From NCBI RefSeq assembly GCF_022664435.1, contig NZ_JAKREU010000001.1, forward strand, positions 868,001 through 932,000: a DNA stretch of 64,000 nt. The letters run 5' to 3'. The position numbers and the translations under genes are program-made. Below are positions 39,969-49,339 of this stretch, piece after piece. The DNA is from Sphingomonas panni. Its GTDB lineage: Bacteria; Pseudomonadota; Alphaproteobacteria; Sphingomonadales; Sphingomonadaceae. The notes below the pieces were generated by a model. It was not told the DNA's origin. It made no database searches and saw only the letters and a program-made list of their open reading frames with translations. How positions within the stretch are numbered: position 1 is the first letter of the stretch; each line of letters begins with the position of its first letter.

Positions 39969-40976
39969 ATGGACGCATACACGGGCAGCCGCGCCCCCTT
40001 CAACGGTTCGCCGGGTGTCGCATCGACCCCGGCGGGCAACCAGGCGTTCACCGTTGACGCTGACAATGCCGTCCTCGCGAACTGGGAGCTGTCGAACTAC
40101 AAGACGATCCTACGCCAGAAGAGCGAAGACAGTTACACCAGCAAATCCAACGTCACGATGCGATCGGTGCGTGGGACCAACGTCAACCGTGTGTGGGAAA
40201 CTGTCGAGGGACAGGAAACCTTCGGGGCAGTGATGCAGGACGTGCATTACACCCAGGTCGAGCGGGCGGTAGCACGATGGTTTTCAGTGCATGACGGGCT
40301 GATCGAGAATGTCACCGGCAGCGGGCTGGGCGCGACTGGCGAGCCCTTTGGCCAAGGCATCACGCTCGACGGCCAGTGCCGCCGCGTCACGATCCGCGAT
40401 TGCGACATGAGCGACTTCGGAGGCGTTCAGGCGGACGGTTCTTCCTATTCGCAGGGCGAAGGGTTCGGCGACGAAGGCAACAATTACGACATCACCTATG
40501 GTCCCCGTCTGACCTCGCGGCGCAACGGCGATGCTGGCTACGACATCAAGTCCAACCCGACGTTCACGGGTGTCCTGGTGTCGATCGACAACCCGCGCGA
40601 CTGGCGACTGTGGAATGGCGTAAAAGCCGAGACTGCGACGCTGGATGCATCGGGCACGTCGAAGCAGGTCCTGTGGTTCAACGGTCTAGCGGGCAGCATC
40701 ACCGCACTGCCCGTCGCGGTGATCGGGAAGCTTATCGCCCGCAACCCGGCAGCGTCCGCGACTTCCATCTCGCGCTACGAGAACGGTCGCGCCGACGTAA
40801 CCATCCTCGACTACGACATACACAAGGGCTGGCGGGGCAAGCTGCTGCACTTCAACGCCGGCAGCGGTTATGGCGCGCCGACATATTCGGGCGGCGGCCG
40901 TGTGGAGCAGGACGACGGGTCGTGGATCACCTATCCCGGCAGTCCCCCAGTCGATGCCCAGGGGCGGCTGCTATGA
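39969..40976 (+). CDS. Second beta-helix protein of the fibre region
   Basis: The protein has 335 residues from the ATG at 39969, which has GGGGAG 9 bases before it; an ATG at 39948 would add 7 residues. The central part has beta-helix rungs (NVTMRSVRGTN, GAVMQDVHYTQ, FSVHDGLIENVTGSG, RVTIRDCDMSDFGG, NYDITYG, ADVTILDYDI). It is shorter than the protein at 34656 and unrelated in detail. It probably also binds the host envelope. It overlaps the last gene by ATGA. Confidence 0.7.
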   Translation: MDAYTGSRAPFNGSPGVASTPAGNQAFTVDADNAVLANWELSNYKTILRQKSEDSYTSKSNVTMRSVRGTNVNRVWETVEGQETFGAVMQDVHYTQVERAVARWFSVHDGLIENVTGSGLGATGEPFGQGITLDGQCRRVTIRDCDMSDFGGVQADGSSYSQGEGFGDEGNNYDITYGPRLTSRRNGDAGYDIKSNPTFTGVLVSIDNPRDWRLWNGVKAETATLDASGTSKQVLWFNGLAGSITALPVAVIGKLIARNPAASATSISRYENGRADVTILDYDIHKGWRGKLLHFNAGSGYGAPTYSGGGRVEQDDGSWITYPGSPPVDAQGRLL

Positions 40977-41200
40977 TCGTGCGCAAGAAGCCATTCAGCA
41001 GCCTGCGCGCCGATCGAGGCGACCGGTTCGACGGCGAGCGGCACCTGTACCCGAACGGTCGGCCGATCACACGGCTGCGTCTGGTCGGGGAGCGTGACGG
41101 TAATTGGTACTACGCCGCAGCGGACGACGCTGCGGCGACAATGCCCATCGAGAGCATTCGAGTTGGGGGGAAATTTGTAGGGACGAAAATCGCGCGTTGA
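40973..41200 (+). CDS. 75-residue protein at the right end of the prophage
   Basis: The start overlaps the preceding stop. The product is basic (MIVRKKPFSSLRADRGDRFD, RPITRLRLVGERDGNWYYAA) with a beta pattern. It is the last gene of the prophage. Genes in this place are often fibre chaperones or accessory genes, but nothing specific is recognised. Confidence 0.6.
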   Translation: MIVRKKPFSSLRADRGDRFDGERHLYPNGRPITRLRLVGERDGNWYYAAADDAAATMPIESIRVGGKFVGTKIAR

Positions 41201-41235
41201 ACGCTCTCTCAGAGGACGCTTAATGGTTTGTGAGT

Positions 41236-41255
41236 GCTCCAGACTGTCCTGTCCC
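41236..41255 (-). promoter_or_regulatory. Transposase end-binding site R2
   Basis: On the minus strand this reads GGGACAGGACAGTCTGGAGC, fitting GnGACA-N3-CA-N2-CTGGA. It lies 22 bases inward from R1, as in the tandem right-end sites of Mu. Confidence 0.7.
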
Positions 41256-41257
41256 AG

Positions 41258-41277
41258 ACTCCAGCTTGAAGTGTCCC
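41258..41277 (-). promoter_or_regulatory. Transposase end-binding site R1
   Basis: On the minus strand this reads GGGACACTTCAAGCTGGAGT, starting 6 bases from the right end, the same distance as L1 from the left end. Confidence 0.72.
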
Positions 41278-41283
41278 GCTACA

Positions 41284-41330
41284 CCCCTCCACCAGCCTGC
41301 GGCTGGTCCCCCTCCCCGTGCCGGGGAGGA
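41284..41330. repeat. Right arm of the interrupted inverted repeat, starting with the CCCCT target duplication
   Basis: The first five bases are the right copy of the target duplication. The rest (CCACCAGCC...GGGGAGGA) pairs with 1954-2007. The arm ends directly before the stop codon of the PEBP gene. Confidence 0.78.
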
Positions 41331-41331
41331 T

Positions 41332-41949
41332 TTACGCCGGCGCGACTCCGCTCACCGGCCCTACCTCCGCCGGCTCCCCGCGCGAATAGACGCCGGTGAG
41401 CAACCCGGCCGCCAGCACGCGGCCCGCCATCGCCTCGACCACCGCGCTGCGTCCCGGATTGGGGTCGAGATGCGGGGCGTCCTTCAGCGCGAACAGCTGG
41501 AACGCATAGCGATGCTCGCCATGGCCGGTCGGCGGATCGGGCGGGAGCCAGCCTTCGCGCAGATAGCTGTTGCGGCCGACATCGCCATGCACCGCATCGC
41601 CGTCGCCATCGGGGCGGATCGCCCCTTCCTCCAGCTGTCCGTCCGCCGCCGCGATATCCCACAGGATCGCATGGACCAGCGGCTGGGGCGAGGGGGCGTC
41701 GGCATCCTCGACGATCAGCGCCAGCGAGGTCGTCCCTGCCGGCACGCCGCGCCAGTGGAGCGGCGGCGACACGCCCGAGCCGTCGGCGGTGAAGCGTTCG
41801 GGCAGGCGCTGTCCATCGGCAAAGGCGAGGCTGGCCAGGTCGAGGCTGTCGAAGCTGCCAAGTGCCGGATCGACGATGGTCAGCTTGGACGCGCCGGCGC
41901 GGACATTCCGCAGCAATGCGCCCAGCCATCCCGGAACATGTTCGAGCAT
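41332..41949 (-). CDS. PEBP/YbhB-YbcL family protein
   Basis: The protein has 205 residues. DGSGVSPPLHWRGVPAGTTS, LALIVEDADAPSPQPLVHAILWDI and GWLPPDPPTGHGEHRYAFQLFAL are the family hallmarks (D-x-SPPL-W, DPDAP-like, GPxPPxGxHRYxF). Members resemble Raf kinase inhibitor proteins and bind phosphate-like ligands; the bacterial role is mostly unknown. There is no signal peptide. The gene points toward ribH across the intergenic repeat that the prophage entered. Confidence 0.88.
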   Translation of the reverse strand: MLEHVPGWLGALLRNVRAGASKLTIVDPALGSFDSLDLASLAFADGQRLPERFTADGSGVSPPLHWRGVPAGTTSLALIVEDADAPSPQPLVHAILWDIAAADGQLEEGAIRPDGDGDAVHGDVGRNSYLREGWLPPDPPTGHGEHRYAFQLFALKDAPHLDPNPGRSAVVEAMAGRVLAAGLLTGVYSRGEPAEVGPVSGVAPA

Positions 41950-42105
41950 GAGGGTCCTTTCGATGCCTGTCGAAGCGACAACCGGCGAACGGCGCGCGCG
42001 GGTCCGTGCAAGGGGCGAAATAGTCGGGCAGGCCCACCATCGGGGCAAAGGATACGAAATGGCTTTGTTGCGTTGCAGCATGACTGGTATTTTGAGGAAC
42101 CTCCC

Positions 42106-43140
42106 ATGTCCGCATCGCCCGAACCACCGCGCCTCGCGCTCGCGCTGCAAGGGGGCGGTGCGCATGGGGCCTATGGCTGGGGCGTGCTCGACCGGTTGCT
42201 GGAGGAGGATTTCCCGATCGTCGCTGTCAGCGGGGCGTCGGCCGGGGCGCTGAACGGCGCGGCGCTGGTCACCGGGCTGGCGGCGGGCGGGCGGCAGGGC
42301 GCGAAGGATGCGCTGGAACGCCTCTGGGACAATGTGTCGCGCAATTCGCCGTTGCAGGCATTCGATTTCGGGCAATGGGCGCCGCCGCTGTTCGAACCGG
42401 CGCTGCGCCGCTCGCTGGAGGTCGGCAAGCTGCTGGGCCGCTATGTCGCGCCGCTGTCGCCGGGCCTGCGCGACATGCGGGCGCTGCGCCGCGTGGTGGA
42501 GGCGAGCATCGACCTGTCGCTGCTGACCGATCCCCAGGCCATTCCGCTGTCGATCGCCGCGACGCGCGTGGCGACCGGGGCGGCGCGATTGTTCGACAAT
42601 GAGGCGATCACGCTGGACGCGGTGATGGCGTCGGCCTGCCTGCCCGACCTGTTCGGCCCGGTGACGATCGAGGGCGAACCCTATTGGGACGGCGGATTTT
42701 CGGCGAACCCCGCGCTTGAACCGCTGATCTTCGGCGGCCATGGGCAGAGCGACCTGCTGATCGTGCAGATCACCCCCTTCGCGACGCAGGACACGCCCGA
42801 GACGCTGGTCGAGGTGATGGGGCGGATGAGCGATATCGGCTTCAACGCGTGCCTGTTGCGCGACCTGAAGGCGTTGACGCAGGTGCAGGCGATCGCCCGG
42901 CGTGCGCCGCCGATCGACGATAATTTCACCGCGCTGGCGAACACGAACCTGCACCTGATGGAGGCGTCGCCGGCGCTGGCGGCACGCGGGCCGACCGGCA
43001 AGATCGACACCCGCCGGTCGCAGCTGGACGATCTGCGCGCACTGGGGCGCGAGACGGCGGATGCATGGCTGCGCGACCATGGCCCGAAGCTGGGGCAGGG
43101 GTCGACGCTGACCGCGCTGTCGGAGGCGGTGGCGGCCTAG
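42106..43140 (+). CDS. Patatin-like phospholipase
   Basis: The protein has 344 residues. It has the oxyanion loop LALQGGGAHGAYGWGVLD, the nucleophile elbow GASAGA (Ser of the Ser-Asp dyad) and the Asp of DGG (YWDGGFSANPALEP). It should hydrolyse acyl esters of lipids. In many Alphaproteobacteria a close relative lies next to polyhydroxybutyrate genes, but none are here. A near-palindrome TGTTGC-N3-GCAGCA at 42066-42080 lies just upstream. Its stop codon shares the CTAG at 43137-43140 with the stop of the convergent Rieske gene. Confidence 0.9.
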   Translation: MSASPEPPRLALALQGGGAHGAYGWGVLDRLLEEDFPIVAVSGASAGALNGAALVTGLAAGGRQGAKDALERLWDNVSRNSPLQAFDFGQWAPPLFEPALRRSLEVGKLLGRYVAPLSPGLRDMRALRRVVEASIDLSLLTDPQAIPLSIAATRVATGAARLFDNEAITLDAVMASACLPDLFGPVTIEGEPYWDGGFSANPALEPLIFGGHGQSDLLIVQITPFATQDTPETLVEVMGRMSDIGFNACLLRDLKALTQVQAIARRAPPIDDNFTALANTNLHLMEASPALAARGPTGKIDTRRSQLDDLRALGRETADAWLRDHGPKLGQGSTLTALSEAVAA

Positions 43141-43496
43141 GCGGTCACGATCGCTTCGCCGACGACCGCGACCGGCCAGGGCGTCAGCGACTGGCCCGGA
43201 CACGGCCCGCCGAGGCATTTGCCATCCGCAATCGCGAACAGCGCCGCGTGCCAACTGCAGGTGATCGCGCTGCGGTCCGGCGTCAGATAGGCGTCGAGCG
43301 TTTGCGCCAGCGGCAGGCCCATATGCGGGCAGCGGTCGACATAGCCGAACACCGCGCGCCCCTGTCGCACGACGAAGCCGTGGAACCGCCCGGCGCGCAG
43401 TTGCAGCACGTAATTGCGCGCGGTGCCGTCGGGGATATCGGTCAGCGGGCCGATCGTCACTCCGGCGGGCGTCGCGAAGACGCGCTCGTCGCTCAT
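43137..43496 (-). CDS. Rieske [2Fe-2S] ferredoxin-like protein
   Basis: The protein has 119 residues. The cluster ligands are visible as [10 protein letters not shown] (CxH) and [17 protein letters not shown] (CxxH), separated as in Rieske ferredoxins. It could pass electrons to an oxygenase, and its start overlaps the hmgA end by 4 bases, which ties it to tyrosine breakdown. HmgA itself needs no ferredoxin, so the partner is unclear. Confidence 0.87.
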   Translation of the reverse strand: MSDERVFATPAGVTIGPLTDIPDGTARNYVLQLRAGRFHGFVVRQGRAVFGYVDRCPHMGLPLAQTLDAYLTPDRSAITCSWHAALFAIADGKCLGGPCPGQSLTPWPVAVVGEAIVTA

Positions 43497-44773
43497 CCGG
43501 GCAACTGCGCCTTGGCAAAGCCGGTCCAGACATCGTCATAGTCGAGCTGCATCGTCGGCGACTGCATCGCCCAGGATGTCGGGCGGACGACGTGGCGGGT
43601 TTCGAACATGAAGGCCATGGTGTCGGCGATGCGGTGCGGCTTCAGATCGGCGGCGACCGCTTTTTCATAGCTCGCCTGGTCGGGGCCATGGCCGTTCATC
43701 TGGTTGTGCAGCGATGCGCCGCCTGGTGCGAAGCCGCCCTCCTTCGCGTCATAGGCACCGGTCACCAGCCCCATGAACTCGCTCATGACGTTGCGGTGGA
43801 ACCAGGGCGGGCGGAACGTGTCCTCCGCCACCATCCAGCGCGGCGGAAAGATCACGAAGTCGCAATTGGCGGTGCCCGGCGTCTCGCTGGGCGCGGTCAG
43901 CACGGTGAAGATCGACGGGTCGGGATGGTCGAAGCTGACGGTGTTGATCGTGTTGAAGCGGGTGAGGTCATAGCGGCAGGGCGCGAGGTTGCCGTGCCAC
44001 GCCACCACGTCGAACGGGCTATGGTCGAGCGTGGTTATCCACAGGCCACCCTGGAATTTCTGGATAACGTCGCAGGGTGCGTCGCTATCCTCGAACCAGG
44101 CGCAGGGCGTTTCGAAGTCGCGCGGATTGGCGAGGCCGTTGGCACCGATCGGGCCGAGATCGGGCAGGCGGAACAGGCTGCCGTAATTCTCGCAGACATA
44201 GCCACGCGCCTGACCCTCGGGCAGCTGCACGCGGAAGCGGACGCCGCGCGGGATCAGCGCGATCTGGAGCGGCGCCACGTCGATCCGGCCCAGTTCGGTG
44301 TCGATCGCCAGCGCACCCTGTTGCGGGACGATCAGCAGCTCGCCGTCCGACGAGAAGAAGGCGCGCTCCATGTCGCGGTTCGCGGCATAGAGGTGGATGC
44401 CGACCCCGCTCTGCGCCGCGACGTCGCCGGTCGCGCCATAGGTGACGAGACCGTCGACCCAGTCGGTCGGATCGGTCGGCATGGGCAGCGGGTCCCAGCG
44501 CATCCGGTTGGGGCTGGGCGGGGTGTCCACGGGTGCGGACTTGAGGTGCGGCGCGCCGGTGTACGGCATGAACGCGCCATGGTTCGCGGTCGGGCGCAGG
44601 CGGTAGAGCCATGACCGCCGGTTCTCGGCACGCGGCGCGGTGAAGGCGGTGCCGGACAGCTGCTCGGCATAGAGGCCGAAGGGTACGCGCTGCGGGCTGT
44701 TGCGGCCGATCGGGAGCGCGCCGGGTATGGCTTCGGTGGCGATGTGGTTGGCGAAACCGGGGTGGTAGGTCAT
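43493..44773 (-). CDS. hmgA: Homogentisate 1,2-dioxygenase
   Basis: The protein has 426 residues, the family length. It opens the ring of homogentisate to maleylacetoacetate in phenylalanine/tyrosine degradation. Family segments include [28 protein letters not shown] [13 protein letters not shown], and the iron site region [16 protein letters not shown] with its His and Glu. It is followed by the Rieske gene in one operon. hppD, which makes its substrate, lies 243 bases upstream on the same strand. Confidence 0.95.
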   Translation of the reverse strand: MTYHPGFANHIATEAIPGALPIGRNSPQRVPFGLYAEQLSGTAFTAPRAENRRSWLYRLRPTANHGAFMPYTGAPHLKSAPVDTPPSPNRMRWDPLPMPTDPTDWVDGLVTYGATGDVAAQSGVGIHLYAANRDMERAFFSSDGELLIVPQQGALAIDTELGRIDVAPLQIALIPRGVRFRVQLPEGQARGYVCENYGSLFRLPDLGPIGANGLANPRDFETPCAWFEDSDAPCDVIQKFQGGLWITTLDHSPFDVVAWHGNLAPCRYDLTRFNTINTVSFDHPDPSIFTVLTAPSETPGTANCDFVIFPPRWMVAEDTFRPPWFHRNVMSEFMGLVTGAYDAKEGGFAPGGASLHNQMNGHGPDQASYEKAVAADLKPHRIADTMAFMFETRHVVRPTSWAMQSPTMQLDYDDVWTGFAKAQLPG

Positions 44774-44803
44774 GGTCACCTCATCTCTCGTCCGGCGTTC
44801 TCT

Positions 44804-44887
44804 CGTCACCCCGGACTTGATCCGGGGTCCCGCTTCTTCGTCACTGTCGGAGAGGAAGCGGGACCCCGGGTCAAGCCCGGGGTCACG
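44804..44887. repeat. Inverted repeat with 33-bp arms between hppD and hmgA
   Basis: Arms at 44804-44836 and 44855-44887 (CGTCACCCCGGACTTGATCC.. and ..GGGTCAAGCCCGGGGTCACG) pair almost fully around an 18-base loop. The core CACCCCGGACTTGATCCGGGG is a dispersed intergenic repeat of Alphaproteobacteria. It could reduce read-through from hppD into hmgA or stabilise the RNA end. Confidence 0.8.
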
Positions 44888-45016
44888 TCGTTGTTGGGTC
44901 GGCCCGGTCGCCGCCCGCCGGGCCGTCAGTCGCGGCGAAGCCGCGCCTTGTGGCCTGGCTCCGCTGCGCTGGCCGGGCGGGGCCGGGTGCCTTCGCACCC
45001 GCATCCGGTCGATGCC

Positions 45017-46084
45017 TCAGGCATCGACCGTGATGACGCCCCGCCGGATCTGATCCAGCTCGATGCTTTCATACAGCGCCTGGAAATTGCCGTTGCCGAA
45101 GCCCTCATTCCCCTTGCGCTGGATGATCTCGAAGAAGATCGGTCCGAACATCGGTTCGGTGAAGATCTGCAACAGCAACCCTTCGTCGCCGACATTGCCG
45201 TCGATCAGGATGCGGTTGCGCTTCAGGCGTTCGAGGTCCTCGCCATGGCCCGGCACGCGCTTGTCGACCAGTTCGTAATAGGTCTCGATCGTGTCCTGCA
45301 GCTTCACGCCGCGGGCGCGCAGCTTCTCGACGGTTTCGAAGATATCCTCGGTGGTGAAGGCGAGGTGCTGGATGCCTTCGCCATTATAGTCGCGGATGAA
45401 TTCCTCGATCTGGCTCTTGTCGTCCTGGCTTTCGTTCAGCGGGATGCGGATCGCCTTGTCCGGCGCGATCATCGCCTGGCTGAACAGGCCGGTCGCCTTG
45501 CCCTTGATGTCGAAGTACTTCTGCTCTTCGAACCCGAAAATCTGGTTGTAGAAGGTCGACCAGGTCCGCATCTGCCCGCGCTTCACATTGTGGGTCAGGT
45601 GGTCGAGCAGGTCGAGGCCGACATTGTTCTCGGCCTCCGCTTCGGCAGCACCGGGCACCGCGTCCCAGTCGTCGTACAGCGAGCCGGCATTGCCGTGGCG
45701 GTCGACGAGGTACAGCATCGACCCGCCAATCCCCTCCAGCGCATAGCCTTCGCCCAGTACCCCGCGCGAGGCATCGGCGGGCTTGGCGCCGCGCGCGACC
45801 GCCGCGTCGAACGCCGCCTTCGCATCCGCCACGCGGAACGCCATGCCGGAGGCGGACGGGCCATGCTGCGCAGCAAATTCCGCAGCATGAGCATCGGGAA
45901 TGCGGTTCAGCAGCAGGTTGATGCGGCCCTGCTTATAGCGGACGACGTCGCGCGTGCGGTGCTTCGACGCGGCGACGAAGCCGAATTGTTCGAGCTGCGC
46001 GGCCATGCGGTCGAGATCGGGCGCGGTAAATTCGCAGAATTCGAACCCGTCGAGGCCCATCGGGTTGACGTCCATGTGTTCCAC
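45017..46084 (-). CDS. hppD: 4-hydroxyphenylpyruvate dioxygenase
   Basis: The protein has 355 residues. It turns 4-hydroxyphenylpyruvate into homogentisate with Fe(II). Segments such as GQMRTWSTFYNQIFGFEEQ, HLAFTTEDIFETVEKLRARG and the iron-binding end FTEPMFGPIFFEIIQRKG are typical. The GTG at 46082-46084 is preceded by AGAGGA at a good distance; an ATG three codons later is an alternative. A 14-bp palindrome 20 bases upstream may be its operator. It feeds HmgA encoded downstream. Confidence 0.95.
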   Translation of the reverse strand: MEHMDVNPMGLDGFEFCEFTAPDLDRMAAQLEQFGFVAASKHRTRDVVRYKQGRINLLLNRIPDAHAAEFAAQHGPSASGMAFRVADAKAAFDAAVARGAKPADASRGVLGEGYALEGIGGSMLYLVDRHGNAGSLYDDWDAVPGAAEAEAENNVGLDLLDHLTHNVKRGQMRTWSTFYNQIFGFEEQKYFDIKGKATGLFSQAMIAPDKAIRIPLNESQDDKSQIEEFIRDYNGEGIQHLAFTTEDIFETVEKLRARGVKLQDTIETYYELVDKRVPGHGEDLERLKRNRILIDGNVGDEGLLLQIFTEPMFGPIFFEIIQRKGNEGFGNGNFQALYESIELDQIRRGVITVDA

Positions 46085-46104
46085 GGCTGCATCCTCTCAA
46101 ATTC

Positions 46105-46118
46105 GTATCAATTGATAC
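46105..46118. promoter_or_regulatory. Palindrome GTATCAATTGATAC upstream of hppD
   Basis: This is a perfect 14-bp palindrome, unusually AT-rich for this DNA, placed 20 bases before the hppD start and overlapping the stop of the lysR gene. The TATCAATTGATA core looks like a MarR- or TetR-type operator. It is a good candidate for control of tyrosine breakdown. Confidence 0.55.
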
Positions 46119-47034
46119 CAATCTGATCCCAAGTGCAGGGTGAGTCAAGCGCCTCCCACGGCGGGGGCGACCAGCGCGCGGCGAGATGGTCGACAAAGGC
46201 GATCACCGCCGGGCGCGGATCGGCGGCATGGATGGCGTGGATGGCGAGGTCGCGCGGCCCCTCCCATGCCGGCAGCACCCGCACCAGCCGCCCATCGCTC
46301 AGCACCCGCCCGACGTCCCATAGCGAGCGCAGCGCGATGCCGACCCCGGCCAGCGCCAGTTCGCGGACGATGTCGCTCGAATTGGTGCGGACATGGCTAC
46401 GCCCGGTCACCTGCACCCGCCCGCCGGGGCGCAGCAGCGTCCAGGGCAATTGTCCGTCCGCCGCGAGCAGCCGGTGGTCGGCCAGCGCCCTGGGATGCGC
46501 CGGAACGCCGTGATCGGCAAGATATGCGGGGCTGGCGCAAACTACACGGCGATTGTCCGCCAGACGGCGGGCGACAAGGCCGGCGGGCGGATCGGCGGTG
46601 ATGCGGATGGCGCAGTCGATCCGCTCCGCCGCCAGATCGACCAGGCCATCGGACAACGACAGTTCCAGCTGGACCGCGGGATGGTCGCGCAGAAAGTCGC
46701 CCAGATGCGGCGCGATGTGCAGCCGCGCGAACGAGGTCGGCGCGGCGATGCGCAGCGGCCCGGCGGGCGCGGCGGCGGCCCCGGTCACCCGCGCCTCGGC
46801 GGCGGCCAGTGCCGACAGGATCGGCGTCAGATCGGCGTGTAGCTGCGCCCCGACCGGGGTCGGATGGAGCCGCCGGGTGGTCCGTTCGATCAGCCGCGCG
46901 CCCAGCCGCGCCTCGAACCGGGCCAGCCGCTTCGATACCATTGCGGGCGACGTGCCCAATGTGCGGGCGGCGGCGGCGATGCTGCCGGTGTCGAGGATCG
47001 CGGCGAAGAGTTCATGGTCGGGATCGAGCGGCAT
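46108..47034 (-). CDS. LysR-family transcriptional regulator
   Basis: The protein has 308 residues. Residues 5-62 are the winged HTH ([40 protein letters not shown]), and the rest is the effector-binding domain ([40 protein letters not shown]). It is of the type with a single-domain HTH followed by RTTRRLHPT, common in aromatic metabolism. It lies upstream of hppD on the same strand, not divergent, so a link with hppD is uncertain. The divergent neighbour is malate synthase. Confidence 0.9.
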   Translation of the reverse strand: MPLDPDHELFAAILDTGSIAAAARTLGTSPAMVSKRLARFEARLGARLIERTTRRLHPTPVGAQLHADLTPILSALAAAEARVTGAAAAPAGPLRIAAPTSFARLHIAPHLGDFLRDHPAVQLELSLSDGLVDLAAERIDCAIRITADPPAGLVARRLADNRRVVCASPAYLADHGVPAHPRALADHRLLAADGQLPWTLLRPGGRVQVTGRSHVRTNSSDIVRELALAGVGIALRSLWDVGRVLSDGRLVRVLPAWEGPRDLAIHAIHAADPRPAVIAFVDHLAARWSPPPWEALDSPCTWDQIGIN

Positions 47035-47116
47035 TCGTTCCTCACCGGCATGGCTGTGCTGCGATTATGGGTGGTTCCGGCGGGAAAGGCGAGGCAGTAT
47101 GCCTGGCCCCAACCAC

Positions 47117-47213
47117 CGTCATCCCGGCGAAGGCCGGGATCCATGGAAACGGAACGTAGCGGATCTTGCGATGCGTTTCGTGACCGCGGATTCCGGCCTT
47201 CGCCGGAATGACG
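47117..47213. repeat. Paired intergenic repeat (CGTCATCCCGGCGAAGGCCGGG type)
   Basis: CGTCATCCCGGCGAAGGCCG... at 47117-47142 and its mirror at 47188-47213 form an inverted pair between lysR and glcB. Each half is itself a hairpin. A related pair lies at 63840-63922. This is a dispersed REP-like family of sphingomonads. Confidence 0.78.
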
Positions 47214-47233
47214 ATGCTTTGAGAGGGTGTCCT

Positions 47234-49318
47234 ATGTCGAACATCATGGTCGAACGCGCCGGGCTTCAGGTCGCCGTCGAGCTGGCCGCTTTCCTCGAAC
47301 GCGACGCGCTGCCCGGCACCGGCATTCCGGCCGATTCCTTCTGGGAAGGGACCGCTGCGATCCTTGCGCGGTTCGCGCCCGAAAACCGCGCGCTGCTGCA
47401 CCTTCGCGACCGGTTGCAGGCGCAATTGGACGCGTGGTTCATCGAACGGCAGGGCCAGCCGATCGACCCGGCGGAGCAGGCGGCGTTCCTGCGCGAGATC
47501 GGCTATCTGGTGGAGGAACCTGCGCCCTTCACCGTCCATCCCGACAATGTCGATCCGGAGATCGCAACGTTGGCCGGGCCGCAGCTGGTCGTGCCGATCC
47601 TCAACGCCCGCTTCCTGCTGAACGCTGCCAATGCGCGCTGGGGCAGCCTGTATGATGCGCTGTACGGGACCGATGCGATTCCCGGCACGGCCGCACCGGG
47701 CGGCTACGACGCGGCGCGTGGGCGCCAGGTGATCGAGCGGGCCAAGGCGTTTCTCGACGAAGCCGTGCCGCTGGCCACCGGCGGCTGGCGCGACTGGAGC
47801 GGCGGTACGCCCGACCTTGCCGATTCGGCCCAGTTCGTCGGACGAGCGGGCGACAATCTGCTGCTGCGCCATCACGGGCTGCACATCGAACTCGTGATCG
47901 ACCGTACCCACCCGATCGGCAGCGGCGATCCGGCGGGCCTTGCCGATATCCTCCTCGAATCGGCGCTGACCACGATCTGTGACCTTGAGGATTCGGTCGC
48001 GGCGGTCGATGCGGCGGATAAGGTCGCGGCCTATGCCAATTGGCTGGGACTGATGCAGGGGACGCTGAGCTCCAGCTTCGCCAAGAACGGCCGCGAGGTG
48101 ACGCGGACGCTGGCCGTCGACCGGCACTACACCACGCCGGACGGTGGCGAACTGGTCCTGCCCGGCCGCGCGCTGCTGTTCGTGCGTAATGTCGGCCATC
48201 TGATGACGACGCCCGCCGTCCGCCTGCCCGACGGCAACGATGCGCCCGAAGGCATCATCGACGCCATTGTCACCAGCCTGATCGCGCTCCATGACCTGAA
48301 CGGCCTGCGGACCAACAGCCGCGCGGGGTCGATCTATATCGTCAAGCCCAAGCAGCACGGGCCGGAGGAAGTCGCCTTCACCGACCGGCTGTTCGATGCG
48401 GTCGAGGACCTGCTGATCCTGCCGCGGCACACGATCAAGGTGGGAGTGATGGACGAGGAACGGCGCACCTCCGCCAACCTTGCCGCGTGCATCCATGCGG
48501 TGCGCCATCGGATCGTGTTCATCAATACCGGTTTCCTCGATCGCACCGGCGACGAACTGCACAGCGCGATGCACGCCGGGCCGATGATCCCCAAGGGCGA
48601 GATGAAGGGCGCCGAGTGGATCGCGGCCTATGAGGATCGCAACGTCCAGATCGGCCTCGCCTGCGGTCTCGGCGGGCGCGCGCAGATCGGCAAGGGCATG
48701 TGGGCCGCGCCCGACCGGATGGCCGACATGCTGGAACAGAAGGTCGCGCATCCGATGAGCGGCGCCAGCACCGCCTGGGTCCCGTCGCCCACCGCCGCGA
48801 CGCTGCATGCGCTGCACTATCATGCGGTCGATGTCGCGCAGCGACAGGCGGCGCGGGCGGGGGAGCCGGTGGTGTCGCTCGACCGGCTGCTGACCCTGCC
48901 GCTGGCTACGGCACGCAACTGGGAGCGGGAAGAGGTCGCGCGGGAGCTGGACAATAACGTCCAGGGCATCCTCGGCTATGTCGTGCGCTGGATCGATCAG
49001 GGGATCGGTTGTTCGAAGGTGCCGGACATGCACGATGTCGGCCTGATGGAGGACCGTGCAACGCTGCGCATCTCTTCGCAGCATATCGCCAACTGGCTGT
49101 TGCACGAGGTCTGCACCCCGGCAGATGTCGACGCCGCGTTCGAGCGGATGGCGGTCAAGGTCGATACCCAGAATGCCGGCGATCCGGCGTACCGCCCGCT
49201 GGCTGGCGGCATCGCGCTACAGGCGGCGCGGGCATTGGTGTTCGAGGGGCTGGAGCAGCCGAACGGCTATACCGAGCCGCTGCTGCACGCCTATCGCGCG
49301 GTGGCGAAGGCTCGGTGA
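47234..49318 (+). CDS. glcB: Malate synthase G
   Basis: The protein has 694 residues. It condenses glyoxylate with acetyl-CoA to malate. Segments typical of isoform G are [51 protein letters not shown] (catalytic region), [21 protein letters not shown] and [20 protein letters not shown]. The ATG at 47234 follows GAGAGGG. No isocitrate lyase gene is near. Confidence 0.95.
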   Translation: MSNIMVERAGLQVAVELAAFLERDALPGTGIPADSFWEGTAAILARFAPENRALLHLRDRLQAQLDAWFIERQGQPIDPAEQAAFLREIGYLVEEPAPFTVHPDNVDPEIATLAGPQLVVPILNARFLLNAANARWGSLYDALYGTDAIPGTAAPGGYDAARGRQVIERAKAFLDEAVPLATGGWRDWSGGTPDLADSAQFVGRAGDNLLLRHHGLHIELVIDRTHPIGSGDPAGLADILLESALTTICDLEDSVAAVDAADKVAAYANWLGLMQGTLSSSFAKNGREVTRTLAVDRHYTTPDGGELVLPGRALLFVRNVGHLMTTPAVRLPDGNDAPEGIIDAIVTSLIALHDLNGLRTNSRAGSIYIVKPKQHGPEEVAFTDRLFDAVEDLLILPRHTIKVGVMDEERRTSANLAACIHAVRHRIVFINTGFLDRTGDELHSAMHAGPMIPKGEMKGAEWIAAYEDRNVQIGLACGLGGRAQIGKGMWAAPDRMADMLEQKVAHPMSGASTAWVPSPTAATLHALHYHAVDVAQRQAARAGEPVVSLDRLLTLPLATARNWEREEVARELDNNVQGILGYVVRWIDQGIGCSKVPDMHDVGLMEDRATLRISSQHIANWLLHEVCTPADVDAAFERMAVKVDTQNAGDPAYRPLAGGIALQAARALVFEGLEQPNGYTEPLLHAYRAVAKAR

Positions 49319-49339
49319 GGGGGGCGCTCGATTCCATCT

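Larger units (their letters stand above)
2040..41283. mobile_element. Complete Mu-like transposable prophage with siphovirus tail genes, 39.2 kb
   Basis: The ends read TGTTAGGAGACA on the left and TGTAGCGGGACA on the right (reverse strand), start with TG as in Mu, and are flanked by a CCCCT duplication. Inside are MuA and MuB, Ner, GemA, Mor, gp27-gp31-like head genes, protease, capsid and a complete tail. Nothing looks broken, so the phage may be inducible. There is a tail tube but no sheath or baseplate gene set of Mu, so the particle should be a long-tailed siphovirus like B3 or D3112 of Pseudomonas. No DNA-modification gene like Mu mom was seen. Confidence 0.95.

Noticed and set aside
40268..40280. 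A third late-promoter dyad (GGTAGCA)
   Set aside because: The left arm GCTACC is absent and the site lies inside the beta-helix gene.
2040..41283. A defence island, CRISPR, restriction-modification or toxin-antitoxin pair inside the prophage
   Set aside because: No Cas, methyltransferase or clear antitoxin motif was seen. The only toxin-like part is the MuF C-terminal domain.
44437..45003. N-terminal extension of hmgA up to 45004
   Set aside because: The extra part is translated from the intergenic inverted repeat and has no homology; the ATG at 44773 gives the standard 426-residue enzyme.
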